From Bacillota bacterium (GTDB lineage Bacteria; Armatimonadota; HRBIN16): a stretch of DNA of 64,000 nt. Every line of letters starts with the position of its first letter. Position 1 is the first letter of the stretch. The DNA lies in assembly GCA_023511455.1 (NCBI GenBank), contig JAIMBJ010000016.1:1-64000 (forward strand). Direction: 5' to 3'. The position numbers and the translations under genes were made by a program. Of this stretch, positions 1-9,506 are shown piece after piece. The notes below the pieces were generated by a model. It was not told the origin of the DNA, did no database searches, and was given only the letters and a program-made list of their open reading frames with translations.

Positions 1-109
1 TGTCTGAGTATATGCCCGCTGTGGGGGGGTAGCGGCTGGTAGCCCTTGACAAACAACATAGACTTCAGCATGACAAACCGTCGTCGTTGTTCCTTTAATT
101 CTGATCCGT

Positions 110-787
110 CTACTTATTCCTCAGGCGAAAGAGCCGCTTTGCCTGGTTCGGGGCGTGTCCGTCCAGCAAGATGCGGGCAATATCGGCGTACATGCGCAGG
201 CGAGCCACGGTGCCGCGCAGGCGTCCCAGCTTCTCCTCCTTCATCGGATGGGTGACACCCACCAGAGGTACATACTGCACTCGCCACCTCTGGCGAACCG
301 CCCAGCGCGTAATCTGCGTTTCCACCCCGAAACGGGCAAACTGTACGTTTGGCACCTCCAGAAACAGTTCCCGCCGGATGGCGCGCTGACCGCTAACGAA
401 AGGAAACAGCTTCTGGGCAAGGTCGGTTGCGCGTCTACCTCCGCGAAAAATCCCCAGCGTCATGTCGGCATCGTCGCGGTATACAGGTTCCACCAGGCTA
501 TCGACGTGTTCTGGGGTGAGTCCGATCAGGTCGGCGTCCAGAAAGACAATCAGCGGCGCGTCCGTGTGGCATGCACCCACGTGCATCGCCCCGCCCTTGC
601 CGAGGTTCTGGGGAAGTTGCAACGCGCGCACCCCATCGAAATGGCGCGCCACTTCGTACGTGCCGTCTACCGAACCATCGCTGACCACCAGGATATCGTC
701 CACCAGCGAAGCCGCACGCACTGCCTCCAGCACCCGGGGCAGACGGGTCTCCTCGTTATAAGCAGGGATAATTGCGGTGACTCTCAT
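110..787 (-). CDS. Family 2 glycosyltransferase
   Basis: A 225-residue GT-A fold glycosyltransferase that should transfer a sugar from a nucleotide- or lipid-linked donor. The N-terminus carries the family signature (AIIPAYNEE at 5-13), an SDGSVDGT loop at about 36-43 and the acidic donor/metal motif FLDAD with D84 and D86. There is no C-terminal membrane segment, so it is probably cytosolic or peripheral, and it is short for the family, essentially the catalytic domain alone. Its ATG overlaps the stop of the upstream M48 gene (ATGA), so the two are translationally coupled. The acceptor cannot be inferred. Confidence 0.88.
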   Translation of the reverse strand: MRVTAIIPAYNEETRLPRVLEAVRAASLVDDILVVSDGSVDGTYEVARHFDGVRALQLPQNLGKGGAMHVGACHTDAPLIVFLDADLIGLTPEHVDSLVEPVYRDDADMTLGIFRGGRRATDLAQKLFPFVSGQRAIRRELFLEVPNVQFARFGVETQITRWAVRQRWRVQYVPLVGVTHPMKEEKLGRLRGTVARLRMYADIARILLDGHAPNQAKRLFRLRNK

Positions 788-1560
788 TGCCCCGTCGCCG
801 CGCTGGCAGGTTGTCGGTCGGGCAGTTCTGCAATCAGCTTCTTCGCCCTCAGGATACGGTTTTCGGTCAGCGGGTGGGTGCGCAGGTTCGCCAGCAGTCC
901 CTTCATGGGGCTTTTCTCCAGTTTCTGCAGCTTCTCGAAGAAGCGCACCAGCCCTTCGGGGTCGTATCCGGCGGCGTGGGTATAGTGGATACCACGCCGG
1001 TCGGCATCGTATTCGTCATCGCGACTGTACTGCAGCATGACCAGCGAGGTCGCAATGCTTGCCACCTTCTGAGTGCTGCCCTTTGTGCCCAGAGAGATGG
1101 CGAGGTCTGCCAGGATGCTGCTGGATATCTGCTTTGCCGCATGGCGTGCCACGATATGTGCGACTTCATGCGCGATGACCGATGCCAGCATATCCCTGTC
1201 ATCCCCGACCTGCTCCATCAAACCGCGAAAGACGTACACCGGACCGCCGGGCAGAGAAACGGCGTTAATCTCTTTGGTATCCAGCACCTTAAAGGTGAAC
1301 GGAAAATCCGGCGCACGTTTGCCTTCCACCCGCCGCATCCCCTCCAGCACACGCTGCCCAATCTCCTGCACCAGCGCCACGCGCTCGGGGTTGGTGTCCA
1401 GCTTGTACTCCTTCTCAATCGCTGCTGAGCCTTCTTTGCCGATCTGGATTTCGTCCTGTTTGCTCAGCAGGTTCGTGCCGCGACAGCTCATCAGCGAGAG
1501 CATCCCCGGCACGAGGAGAAGGAGTACCCCTATCCGTATCAGCCACGCGGTGCGTGTCAT
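784..1560 (-). CDS. M48-family zinc metalloprotease, lipoprotein
   Basis: A 258-residue M48 (BepA/LoiP-like) peptidase, likely anchored outside the cytoplasmic membrane and acting in envelope protein quality control. The N-terminus is a lipoprotein signal peptide with lipobox LMSC (Cys26). The zinc site is HEVAH at 131-135, the third ligand is probably E183 in the DDEYDAD motif, and the usual THPLTENR motif sits near the C-terminus. It overlaps both neighbours by 4 bases, placing it between a small coiled-coil protein and a glycosyltransferase in one transcript. There is no TPR extension of the BepA kind, so the family is clear but the substrate is unknown. Confidence 0.9.
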   Translation of the reverse strand: MTRTAWLIRIGVLLLLVPGMLSLMSCRGTNLLSKQDEIQIGKEGSAAIEKEYKLDTNPERVALVQEIGQRVLEGMRRVEGKRAPDFPFTFKVLDTKEINAVSLPGGPVYVFRGLMEQVGDDRDMLASVIAHEVAHIVARHAAKQISSSILADLAISLGTKGSTQKVASIATSLVMLQYSRDDEYDADRRGIHYTHAAGYDPEGLVRFFEKLQKLEKSPMKGLLANLRTHPLTENRILRAKKLIAELPDRQPASAATGQ

Positions 1561-1925
1561 GGTGTCTTCTCCTGTTTACCTGACCAGAAGCGTGCCAGCT
1601 CCTTGCGCGCAGTGTCCAGCATCTGCTGCACTTGCTGCAGGGCATGCTGGGTGTCACCGTTTTGGTGGGCGGCTTCAGCAATCGCTCTGCTACCCAGTTC
1701 CATCTCCTTCTTCGCCTCATCCAGCTTACCTGCGCTCATTAGCTGTAAAGCGCGCTGCAGATGACGTTTCGCCTCCGCGATGCCTGCCGACTCCGCCCTG
1801 TTCTGCTGGCTGGCAAGCTTCACCTGTATCTGTTCCACCCGCTGGCGGATGTCGTTCAACTGCAGGTGATTATACACCACTCCTGCACACGCTGCTACCG
1901 CCAGCAGCAAAGTAACAAACCGCAT
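1557..1925 (-). CDS. Small membrane-anchored coiled-coil protein
   Basis: A 122-residue protein of unknown function. Residues 1-18 form a hydrophobic signal/anchor; the rest is predicted helical and rich in Q, E, A and R, consistent with a coiled coil. Its stop overlaps the start of the M48 peptidase by 4 bases and its own start lies directly after the stop of the GNAT gene, so it is part of a compact operon. A role as partner or regulator of the adjacent protease is only a guess from position. Confidence 0.72.
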   Translation of the reverse strand: MRFVTLLLAVAACAGVVYNHLQLNDIRQRVEQIQVKLASQQNRAESAGIAEAKRHLQRALQLMSAGKLDEAKKEMELGSRAIAEAAHQNGDTQHALQQVQQMLDTARKELARFWSGKQEKTP

Positions 1926-2933
1926 TTACGACGCCCCCTTTCCGTGCAGACGCGCCTGTAACCGCCACCACAGGCGGGTTTCCCAGTCTACCCGTTTTCG
2001 CCACGCCCATGCAAGCGTGCCCTGCGCCCAGCAGGCTCGCCGATGCCACTGTACCTGCGGCTTCCAGCGATACTTGTACGGCTCGTCGCCACGCAGGAAG
2101 TCAAACACGACGCAACCCTCCTCTATCGCCCGACGGATGGCGTAGGCGGTCAGCACCGTGCCCATGCTGTAACGGGCAAGCGACGGTTCAAACCCTCCCA
2201 GATAGTAATACGCGCGCCGCCCAAAGTGAAACACATACAGCACCGCCCGAATCGCTCCGTCTATGCGGAGGGTGTGCAGCCGCAGCCAGCCGTTTCGTTG
2301 CGCGACGGTCGCCCACTCGCGATGGAACTGTCGCACGCACGGGTGGTAAAAGCCACCCGGTAGCCACCGCTGTCGCCAGCGGCGCGTATGCAGGGCGAAC
2401 AGGGCTTCCATTGCCTCGGGTAGCTCTGTTTCCGACGCTGTGTCAAGGTGCACCTCTCCCAGCTCGCGCGTCATCTGTCGCTGCGCGTAGCCGATGTTGA
2501 AGCGCGTCTTTTTACTTAAAGACCCCCAATACGCCTCCCACGTTTCAGGCAACAGCACGTAAGGGCACTTTTCCTGCCACACGACCTGCCAGCCGCGCGC
2601 CTCGGCAACGCGCACCATCGCCGAACCCTCCGCCAGCTGGTGCAGGTCGGCACAGCGCTGGCTCTCCAGCCATTCTGCGACCGCTCCGGCAACGGCGTGG
2701 TCGTACCCGCAAGCGGCGATGATGCCCAGCCGGTCGGAAATACCTGTGCCTGCCCAGCGCAGTACTTTACCCATCGCCGTCCGGCGGGTGTACAGCGGTG
2801 CAATGCCGACCGTTTCTCCGCCGTCCTGCACGCACAGCACCCGCGCTTCTGTTCCCTTGCCAAGGTGCTTCCACCACAGGCTCACCCACTCCCACGTCTG
2901 GAAAAGCGAAACCTGTGGGTTCACCGCCTGCAT
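1926..2933 (-). CDS. FemAB/CelD-like GNAT acyltransferase
   Basis: A protein of the Acetyltransf_6 (BioF2/CelD/FemAB-like) GNAT group, often found with cell-envelope or polysaccharide genes and thought to acylate such products. The start SLFQTWEWVSLWW, the central KKTRFN and the C-terminal FDFLRGDEPYKYRW are typical of the family. The ATG given here (2933) lacks a Shine-Dalgarno and clips a conserved N-terminal strand. The same frame stays open for 25 more codons and encodes IRVVVAGEDWQESLRCPWRE, which matches the usual family N-terminus. The only well-placed initiator there is an ATT at 2993 behind GAGGAGG, so the true start is probably upstream. Confidence 0.82.
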   Translation of the reverse strand: MQAVNPQVSLFQTWEWVSLWWKHLGKGTEARVLCVQDGGETVGIAPLYTRRTAMGKVLRWAGTGISDRLGIIAACGYDHAVAGAVAEWLESQRCADLHQLAEGSAMVRVAEARGWQVVWQEKCPYVLLPETWEAYWGSLSKKTRFNIGYAQRQMTRELGEVHLDTASETELPEAMEALFALHTRRWRQRWLPGGFYHPCVRQFHREWATVAQRNGWLRLHTLRIDGAIRAVLYVFHFGRRAYYYLGGFEPSLARYSMGTVLTAYAIRRAIEEGCVVFDFLRGDEPYKYRWKPQVQWHRRACWAQGTLAWAWRKRVDWETRLWWRLQARLHGKGAS

Positions 2934-3098
2934 CTCACGCCATGGGCATCGCAGGCTCTCCTGCCAATCCTCACCGGCAACAACGACCCGAATGCCAGCA
3001 TCCTCCTCTTACCGCCTGATTATATCCCGTTACCAAGCAGGGCGTCAACCGTGCGCCGTTTCGGAGTGTGTGTCGGCACAGGCTGTGCAGGCAACCGT

Positions 3099-3377
3099 TC
3101 ACACCCCCGTGCGCAGCAGAAAGTACAGCGACACCATGAACCATACCCCGCCCACAAAGCCGATGGCCAGCCCGGCTATCCCCAGCATCTCCCAGCGCAT
3201 CAGCAAGCCGAACATGCCTAAAGCGTAGCCCAGCAACGTGCTCACGCCCGACGCTATCACCTGTCGCTGATACCGTTTGCGCTGCGGATGCTCGATGATG
3301 AAGCCGCACTTGGGGCAGGGCAGTGTCGGGTCGCCGACCTCTGCCGCGCACTTGGGACACCGCGTTGGTGCAGTCAA
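3099..3377 (-). CDS. Zinc-ribbon membrane protein, two TM segments
   Basis: A 92-residue protein with an N-terminal zinc ribbon (C7, C10, C21, C24 in two CPKC knuckles) followed by a basic linker and two hydrophobic helices at about 41-60 and 64-88. This architecture is common among small bacterial membrane proteins of unknown function. The gene sits 10 bases after the sugar isomerase-like gene on the same strand and probably shares its transcript. Function not recognised. Confidence 0.72.
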   Translation of the reverse strand: MTAPTRCPKCAAEVGDPTLPCPKCGFIIEHPQRKRYQRQVIASGVSTLLGYALGMFGLLMRWEMLGIAGLAIGFVGGVWFMVSLYFLLRTGV

Positions 3378-3387
3378 TGCCTCTCCC

Positions 3388-4194
3388 TCAGTATTTGCTC
3401 AGGAACTGCAGCCCCTGGCGTAAAGACTCTACCACATTTTGCCCGCTTTCGTCTTCCACGGCATACCAGCCGTCGTAGCCGATGGATTTCAGCAGGGCGA
3501 TATACTCATCCCACGGCACTGCCCCCTGCCCGACGGTGGGTCTTTTCGTTTCGGGATGGTGGTCTTTGGCGTGGGTGTGGACGATGTAGGGCGCGAGCTC
3601 GCGCACGCCCTCCAGCACGCCGTACCACAGCAGGTTGGCGGGGTCATAGTTGACCTTCAGTGCGGGGCTGCCGATGTCCTCAATGAACTTGCGCAGCACA
3701 GGCGCAGGCTCCATGCCAGTCTCGATACAGAAGATGCCGCCCACCTTCTCGGCGTGCCGCACTATCTGCTCGATGGCGTCGCGGATGATGGGGTAAATGG
3801 GGTCGTTTTTGTCCTCTGGAATGACGCCCGGGTGGGTGGTGACGATGGGTGCGCCCATATCGACCGCCAGTTCGATACACCGTTGCGTCTTCGCGATGCG
3901 CTCGTCGATGCCTTCCGCTTCATCGAGGCCGCCGAAGCGCGTGGGTCCCGACATCTGCGCGCAGAAACCGCTGATTTGCAGTCCGAAAGATTCCACCCGT
4001 TTGCGCCATTCGGTGCGTTGCGCACCGACGCACACATCGGGGTCCAGCACGCAGGGACCGTAGCTCGCCACGTTCCACAGCTGCACACCCTGAAAGCCGA
4101 TTTCCGCCGCCGTCTGCAGGGCGTTCATCAGCCCCTCTTCCGTCTCCCCTGCCGACAGCGACCACAACGCCACACCAACCTTCAATGAACCCAT
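3388..4194 (-). CDS. Sugar phosphate isomerase/epimerase-like TIM barrel
   Basis: A 268-residue member of the AP-endonuclease-2/xylose isomerase-like TIM-barrel family, which interconverts ketoses or inositols using a divalent metal. Metal-site motifs are visible: CIETGMEP, KVNYDPANLLW, HTHAKDHH and the C-terminal AVEDESG. I start at 4194 (MGSLKVG) because an AGGAGTGGAGAA ribosome-binding site lies just upstream, while the longer frame begins with non-family sequence. It follows the tubulin-like operon after 69 bases and may be separate from it. Substrate unknown; the family is very common in bacteria that use plant sugars. Confidence 0.86.
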   Translation of the reverse strand: MGSLKVGVALWSLSAGETEEGLMNALQTAAEIGFQGVQLWNVASYGPCVLDPDVCVGAQRTEWRKRVESFGLQISGFCAQMSGPTRFGGLDEAEGIDERIAKTQRCIELAVDMGAPIVTTHPGVIPEDKNDPIYPIIRDAIEQIVRHAEKVGGIFCIETGMEPAPVLRKFIEDIGSPALKVNYDPANLLWYGVLEGVRELAPYIVHTHAKDHHPETKRPTVGQGAVPWDEYIALLKSIGYDGWYAVEDESGQNVVESLRQGLQFLSKY

Positions 4195-4263
4195 TTTCTC
4201 CACTCCTGTGCGATAAAGTGTGTCGGGGATACAGTTGGGCAAAGGGGCAGGGAGTTCCTTGTT

Positions 4264-6360
4264 TCAGGGCATCTGGACTTCTCGGCTGCAAATGCGTCCA
4301 GTTACAACGGGCGCATAAACGATGTGGTCGCCGACGGGCACCTGTGTTTGGAAACCGTTACGGTAGGACACTCCGTCCAGCAAAAGTTTCCAGCCCTCAT
4401 CGGGGGGCTTCTCACACGGCCACAGTAGTGCCGTCGAGGATTCCATTGCGTCACGCATCTGTTGGGTCAACCACACCTCGTAGGCGTCTTCACTTCCCAT
4501 GAGATGACGCAAGTAGAAGCGTGGGTCCCGGTATTCGCGCTGCATCCACTGGTTAAGCAGCAGCCTGCGCAGATAATTCTGCACTTCTTCCGCCCTTTCG
4601 AGCAGGTCACTGACCCCACCAATGCCCAGATGCTCCAGTGCCTGCCTGAGAACAGCTTTCAAATCGCGCTTTCCCCAGAGCTCCTGCACGACAGGTACGA
4701 GCTGGCGAAACGAGCGAACAATGAAGCGCACATGTGGGGGAGAAATCAGTACGAACGCTCGCACTGCCGCTTCCCATGAGAGTCTTTTACCCTGCAGATG
4801 CTGCGCCAGCGACTCCACGTTCTCTTGTTCTTCCTGGACCAGAGCAAGCACTCGCTCAAAGGCACTTTTCAAGGCTATGATTGCATGAAAACGCAATATT
4901 TCAGTATGGTAGGAACGCAACTTTTGCAGATAGTTTTCCCAGGCTACTTCCAGTTCCTGTCGTCTTCGGTGGTAGTGCTGACATGCCCAGACTGCTCCTG
5001 CAAGCGGGGGCAGAACCGCAGCGATAGACCAGACAATTTGCACATAACTCACCACGTACGATGATAGCGTCAACGCAAACAGTGAGAGTAGCGCCCACCC
5101 AACTAACGAGACAAGCATCGCCCACTGCAATAGCTCCTGCCACTTGGGCAGGCGTGCCAGGGCATTTTCGAACTGCTGTCTCGCCGATTGAAGGGCTTCG
5201 CTGGAAGGTTCTTTAACCTCTAACTTTGCGATAGTCCAAGCTTCCAAACCCTGTAACAGATGAGCCAAAATAGACCTCATAATCGGAAGGGAACCGACTA
5301 CCGCCAACAAGCTATTCTGCAGCGTGCTCTGCAGGTGTTGTCGGAAACCGTTGACTAACTCGTCCGCAACGGTCCGCAGTGACTGCTCCCAGAGAGGCAG
5401 TTTCTCATTCCGCCACTGCTCGTGCCATGTATCCGCTTCGTTGAGCCAATGATGAGGATCCCGTCCGATAGGTGGGGTGCTATCGATTAAGGAGAGCGTT
5501 AATCCGGCGCCCGCTTTGGCAATATTTTGCAGCGGCGAAATCAGCTTGTGCCACCACCCCTCTTCCTGCGGCAACAGGTCGGTCGGAATTGGTGGCGCCT
5601 CTTTTACTTCGGTGCTGACCAGCTTGAAGACATCAGACAGAAACCAATGCGCCAGCGTGTCTTCAATCTCTGGCAGGGGGAGTACTACCAGCCCAAACCC
5701 TACCGAGCGAGGAGTAGTAGATGAGGGCAAAGGCTCACGAAATAACCAGTGCTCGTTTCCGTAGTCCGCATGTTGAAGCGCAGAAAGCAAGAGATAGGGT
5801 AAGCTCACAGACAGGTCGTCCATAGACAGCATCGAGCCATCGGAGCGCATTCGTCCGATGAGCCAGCGCGAGGCCACCGTTACCCAACGGGTGCTTTCCA
5901 CGCTTTTCAGTGTCGAGTAGATGGGTGAAGAGTCGCTGAACTGCTGATGTATAACCATGACATGCAGTCGGACGGGCACTGGCTCCCGCAAATATGCTGA
6001 ACCTTCGTCCAGCAGATGGACGACTTCGTCTATACTGGACAAGTGTTCGTCATCGAACAACAGCAATGCCTGAACAAAAAGATAGCCACCATCGGGCCCC
6101 ACACTGGCTCCTTCATCCAAAGCGGCTTCAAGGTTGCTCTGCAGGCGTATGCGGTACATCCATTCGGTCAGGGGGTTGACGAAGTTCTCACCTGGGGCGT
6201 TGGGGACGTGTACTGCTTGCAAGCTACCTTTCTGGTAGGCTCCTAAGGCAGTTACGTGCCGGGCGGGCAGGCGGAAAGAACGAAGCAAACGATTCGTCCT
6301 TTCCACCGTCTGGCACGGTAAGTCACCCGCTCCAAGCACTATGGTCGGATATACCACCAT
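4264..6360 (-). CDS. Partner protein of tubulin-like GTPase, central membrane hairpin
   Basis: A 698-residue protein I do not recognise by family. The first 30 residues (TIVLGAGDLPCQTVERTNRLL) look like the opening strand, loop and helix of a Rossmann or tubulin-type fold, but without a clear GGTGSG motif. Residues about 60-250 are mixed alpha/beta. Two strongly hydrophobic helices at about 411-435 and 438-460 form a membrane hairpin, followed by a long charged helical region (465-700). It is the last gene of the operon, 18 bases after the tubulin-like gene, so it probably acts with it as a membrane tether or adaptor. That role is inference from order and topology only. Confidence 0.75.
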   Translation of the reverse strand: MVVYPTIVLGAGDLPCQTVERTNRLLRSFRLPARHVTALGAYQKGSLQAVHVPNAPGENFVNPLTEWMYRIRLQSNLEAALDEGASVGPDGGYLFVQALLLFDDEHLSSIDEVVHLLDEGSAYLREPVPVRLHVMVIHQQFSDSSPIYSTLKSVESTRWVTVASRWLIGRMRSDGSMLSMDDLSVSLPYLLLSALQHADYGNEHWLFREPLPSSTTPRSVGFGLVVLPLPEIEDTLAHWFLSDVFKLVSTEVKEAPPIPTDLLPQEEGWWHKLISPLQNIAKAGAGLTLSLIDSTPPIGRDPHHWLNEADTWHEQWRNEKLPLWEQSLRTVADELVNGFRQHLQSTLQNSLLAVVGSLPIMRSILAHLLQGLEAWTIAKLEVKEPSSEALQSARQQFENALARLPKWQELLQWAMLVSLVGWALLSLFALTLSSYVVSYVQIVWSIAAVLPPLAGAVWACQHYHRRRQELEVAWENYLQKLRSYHTEILRFHAIIALKSAFERVLALVQEEQENVESLAQHLQGKRLSWEAAVRAFVLISPPHVRFIVRSFRQLVPVVQELWGKRDLKAVLRQALEHLGIGGVSDLLERAEEVQNYLRRLLLNQWMQREYRDPRFYLRHLMGSEDAYEVWLTQQMRDAMESSTALLWPCEKPPDEGWKLLLDGVSYRNGFQTQVPVGDHIVYAPVVTGRICSREVQMP

Positions 6361-6378
6361 GAACGCGTCTTCCCAGCC

Positions 6379-9300
6379 TTACCAGTCAGACTTGCGCAAG
6401 AAGTCGATATAGGATTGTATAGCTTTTCGTTGCTCGCTGATGTGGTCCCGAACACGCTTGCTTTCGGTAGCATTCTGCAGGTCCAAGAGTCGCGACTCGT
6501 ACTCTTCCATCTGCTGCAAGATTGACTGCCGTCCCAGCAACTGATGCAGCTGTTGCTGCGCCCGCTTCAGCTCTTCCACCTTGCCTTTGTCATGCAGGAT
6601 CTTGCGATAGGCGACTTTCCAGTCACTGCCCAGCACTTCGCTCTCCTGCTCTATATGCTTGACCAACCGCTTTTGCCATTCAGAAGGCAGTTTTTCCTGA
6701 AGCGCAATCTGCCACTCGCTCTTATACTTGGGTATCAAGTGGTCCTGCCACCTCTGGACGTTGTAGTAGAACGTGTTCCCCCTCAGCGCGATGTAGCCAT
6801 AAGCCAGTGCCCAGCTCCACAGCACCTTGTGTTCTTCCTCCTGTTCTACCGGTTCCAGCAAAGGCAGGCGGTCAAAGAATCGTTTGTCGACATGAAGACG
6901 TGCTCGCACGCCATCTTTTGTGATGCGTCGCTCGTAACAGGTGCGCATGGAACGAGTGCTGCGGAGATAATATGCACGGGCCCCATAGGTGCGGGTCATC
7001 AGGGTAAGCGCAAAGGGATACCCGTCTTCGCGATACTCCACGCGCGTGTAGCCGCGTTTTTCCGCAATCTCGCGAACTTGCTGCCGATATTGGTCAAGCT
7101 CATCTCCATCGGCGCTGCCGTTGCTAGCGTAGGGTATGCTGGCGACCAAAATACTTTCGTATCGCTGTTCGCCGGGGGGCTGGCTGGTGCTCCAGTAGGG
7201 CTGACAGGCGTCAAACAGTATCTGTAACTTCCTGTCAACGTATTCCTTTAGCGGAACGCCGTTTTGCTGTCGTTCCTCCTGGGACTGAAACTTGATTAAC
7301 TCCAGGACGTTAGCGTGCTTTCGCAAGACGGGGCTGAGCACCTCAACCGCTGCAGACAGCCATAGTTGTGCTTCTGTGTCAACGTCAATCTCCGTGCTGG
7401 ACAAATTGCCAAAGGCCGGGTAGTGCTTATAGTTCTGGCGCAGGCGATAGTGCTCTTCCCGTATCTTATCAAAAGATATCTGTGACTTAATGGATTCGTA
7501 GAATCTCGGGAAGTCCTTAGACAGTATCACGAACCACTCCAGGTCGTAGCCATAGTAGCGTGCTCCGTTGGTGTTGCACAAATTCTGCAGGCGCAGACGG
7601 GTATTCTGCTGATGTTGCTGCCAGTGGCTGACCAAATCTGCCCATTCGCTGAGCTGTCCGTGTAACTTCAGTTCCTGAAGAGCACTGAGCGCAATCTCGG
7701 CTGCGAGCGCTTTCAGACGGTGCTGTGCATACTTCCGCAGAGTGTCACACGCTTGCTGCACCTCCTGTTGCAGCTGGTCATTACCCATCCACAGTTCCCA
7801 AACTCTCGGTTTTGCCTGTTTGAGTTGACTGCACGCTTGCTCGAACTCTTGCTCGCAGGTTTTCGCCTGTGCACGCTCCTGCTCGGCGGTCTGCTGAAGG
7901 TCGCGTTGCAATTCGTTCAGGTAGTTTCCCAGATCCACAAAGAACTGACGAGCACGGTCGTGACCGCTAGCTGTCAGAACCTGTTCCGCACGGTTACCAG
8001 CTTCCTTAAGCGCTTTGTCGAATAACGTCCGGGCGCGTTCTTCTAACCGTTGCTTTAGCGAAGGTATCCAATCATTGCCGATGCTATCGAACAGCCTGCG
8101 CAACTCCCGCTCTGCATAGTCCGCTTTTTGCGACAATTTCGTCTGTCCTGCTCCCTCAGCCTCCTGAAGGATTTCCGCCACTTCTTTGGTTTTGAAAGAT
8201 AAGGGGATGCCGTGATCATCCTGAAGGAGGTAATCCGTTACCAGCTCGTTCGTCTCTGTCTGCACCAGATGGTTTGTCTGCACAAAGGTCTTGATTTGCT
8301 GCTGCATGTCGGACCCATGGGATTGAGCGTTCTGAGCCTCCTGATCCATCAGCTCCAGCGCTGAGCGTGCTGCACAGTAGCGGGTCAGCTCCTCAATAGG
8401 CACAGCGAAATTGGTAACGCCCAGCGAGTTCAATAGACGGGGTTGACCCGTTTCCGCACACGGCATCGTCTCAATCACGGCCAGTGAGTTGCGTTTGGCA
8501 CTGCGGGCATGCGCCCCTAACGGAGAGCCTATGTCCAGCATGATGCTGCGCGCAGTCATCTCGAAGACGTAACGTTTGTTGGAGATGGTGTTGCCGCCGC
8601 TGTTGACCCCCTCTACCAGAAACACCTCATCAAACAGGGGCTGCCGAAGTGTGTAGGAACCAATAGTGCGATATGTGAACTCCCACTGGTTGTCTTCTTC
8701 AAAGGTCTTGTGGTTGCAAAGGTACTCCAGCTCCATCAGGCTGGCGTAGCCGTTGGCTTCAATCACCTCCCACATGGATGGGCTGATACCAGCTTCATGA
8801 CGGAACACAGTTGGTAGATAGAAAATACCGACGATTTCTCCGTCCAGTCCATAGCGATCAAAGATGTAACGAATAACTGCTGCGGTGTCCATAAAAATAC
8901 CGGACCCCGTACCGCCACACAGTGAAGAGATAACATATACGCGCGGAATGGACTGAGTAATCTCGACGTGTTGCGAGGCACCCTTCATCATAGCCTGCAC
9001 ACGTTCGCGCACCTGCATGATGTGGTGAATGGCTGGTTCCAGGTAGTTCGTAAAAAGGTTATCAAACGAGGCGTGGAACGCGAAACGCCCTGCGGGGCGG
9101 ATCCCTGCCGCTCCGCTCGCATCTCGCAACAATACCACGTCATTGCTTCCATCCCAAAACTGTTCGAAGTATGGATGCAGCTTGGGATTGCGTCTCAGTT
9201 CGTCAAGGAGCTGCTCCGGGTAGCGCACCGAGATCGGAGCGCGCTCGTGCTGTTCCGCTTTTGCCAGCTCGCCGTCCTGAATGTATTGTGCTTCGTCGGT

Positions 9301-9492
9301 GTCGATGAACAGAAACCGTATCAGGTTATCGACCTGATATCGCTCGTGCAAGATGCGTTTGACGCGCCGTGCGGTCTCTACCCCGCTACCTCCCAGTCCC
9401 ACCACGAGTGTGGGACGAAACTGTCCTCCCTCGCAGTACTGCACTGCCGAGAAAGACTTCTGTACAGCTTGCTGCAAGACATGATTGCTCAT
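6379..9492 (-). CDS. Tubulin/FtsZ-superfamily protein with coiled-coil C-terminus
   Basis: A 1037-residue protein of the bacterial tubulin-like type (Pfam 'Tubulin_2'-like). The N-terminal GTPase region shows VVGLGGSG (31-37), the acidic strand FLFIDTDEAQ (about 60-70) and the tubulin signature GGTGSG at 193-198, preceded by YVISSLC. Roughly residues 420-650 are glutamine- and charge-rich and likely coiled coil, with further helices to the C-terminus; this is about three times the length of FtsZ. The ATG at 9492 has AAAGGAGG seven to eight bases upstream; the longer frame overlaps the upstream gene. It lies between two membrane proteins in one operon, suggesting membrane-linked filaments or a nucleotide switch rather than cell division. 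Confidence 0.87.
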   Translation of the reverse strand: MSNHVLQQAVQKSFSAVQYCEGGQFRPTLVVGLGGSGVETARRVKRILHERYQVDNLIRFLFIDTDEAQYIQDGELAKAEQHERAPISVRYPEQLLDELRRNPKLHPYFEQFWDGSNDVVLLRDASGAAGIRPAGRFAFHASFDNLFTNYLEPAIHHIMQVRERVQAMMKGASQHVEITQSIPRVYVISSLCGGTGSGIFMDTAAVIRYIFDRYGLDGEIVGIFYLPTVFRHEAGISPSMWEVIEANGYASLMELEYLCNHKTFEEDNQWEFTYRTIGSYTLRQPLFDEVFLVEGVNSGGNTISNKRYVFEMTARSIMLDIGSPLGAHARSAKRNSLAVIETMPCAETGQPRLLNSLGVTNFAVPIEELTRYCAARSALELMDQEAQNAQSHGSDMQQQIKTFVQTNHLVQTETNELVTDYLLQDDHGIPLSFKTKEVAEILQEAEGAGQTKLSQKADYAERELRRLFDSIGNDWIPSLKQRLEERARTLFDKALKEAGNRAEQVLTASGHDRARQFFVDLGNYLNELQRDLQQTAEQERAQAKTCEQEFEQACSQLKQAKPRVWELWMGNDQLQQEVQQACDTLRKYAQHRLKALAAEIALSALQELKLHGQLSEWADLVSHWQQHQQNTRLRLQNLCNTNGARYYGYDLEWFVILSKDFPRFYESIKSQISFDKIREEHYRLRQNYKHYPAFGNLSSTEIDVDTEAQLWLSAAVEVLSPVLRKHANVLELIKFQSQEERQQNGVPLKEYVDRKLQILFDACQPYWSTSQPPGEQRYESILVASIPYASNGSADGDELDQYRQQVREIAEKRGYTRVEYREDGYPFALTLMTRTYGARAYYLRSTRSMRTCYERRITKDGVRARLHVDKRFFDRLPLLEPVEQEEEHKVLWSWALAYGYIALRGNTFYYNVQRWQDHLIPKYKSEWQIALQEKLPSEWQKRLVKHIEQESEVLGSDWKVAYRKILHDKGKVEELKRAQQQLHQLLGRQSILQQMEEYESRLLDLQNATESKRVRDHISEQRKAIQSYIDFLRKSDW

Positions 9493-9506
9493 GGCGTAAC
9501 CTCCTT

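Noticed and set aside
1-109. TTGACA at 47-52 as a possible promoter
   Set aside because: No matching -10 box at normal spacing and the next gene on this strand is not visible.
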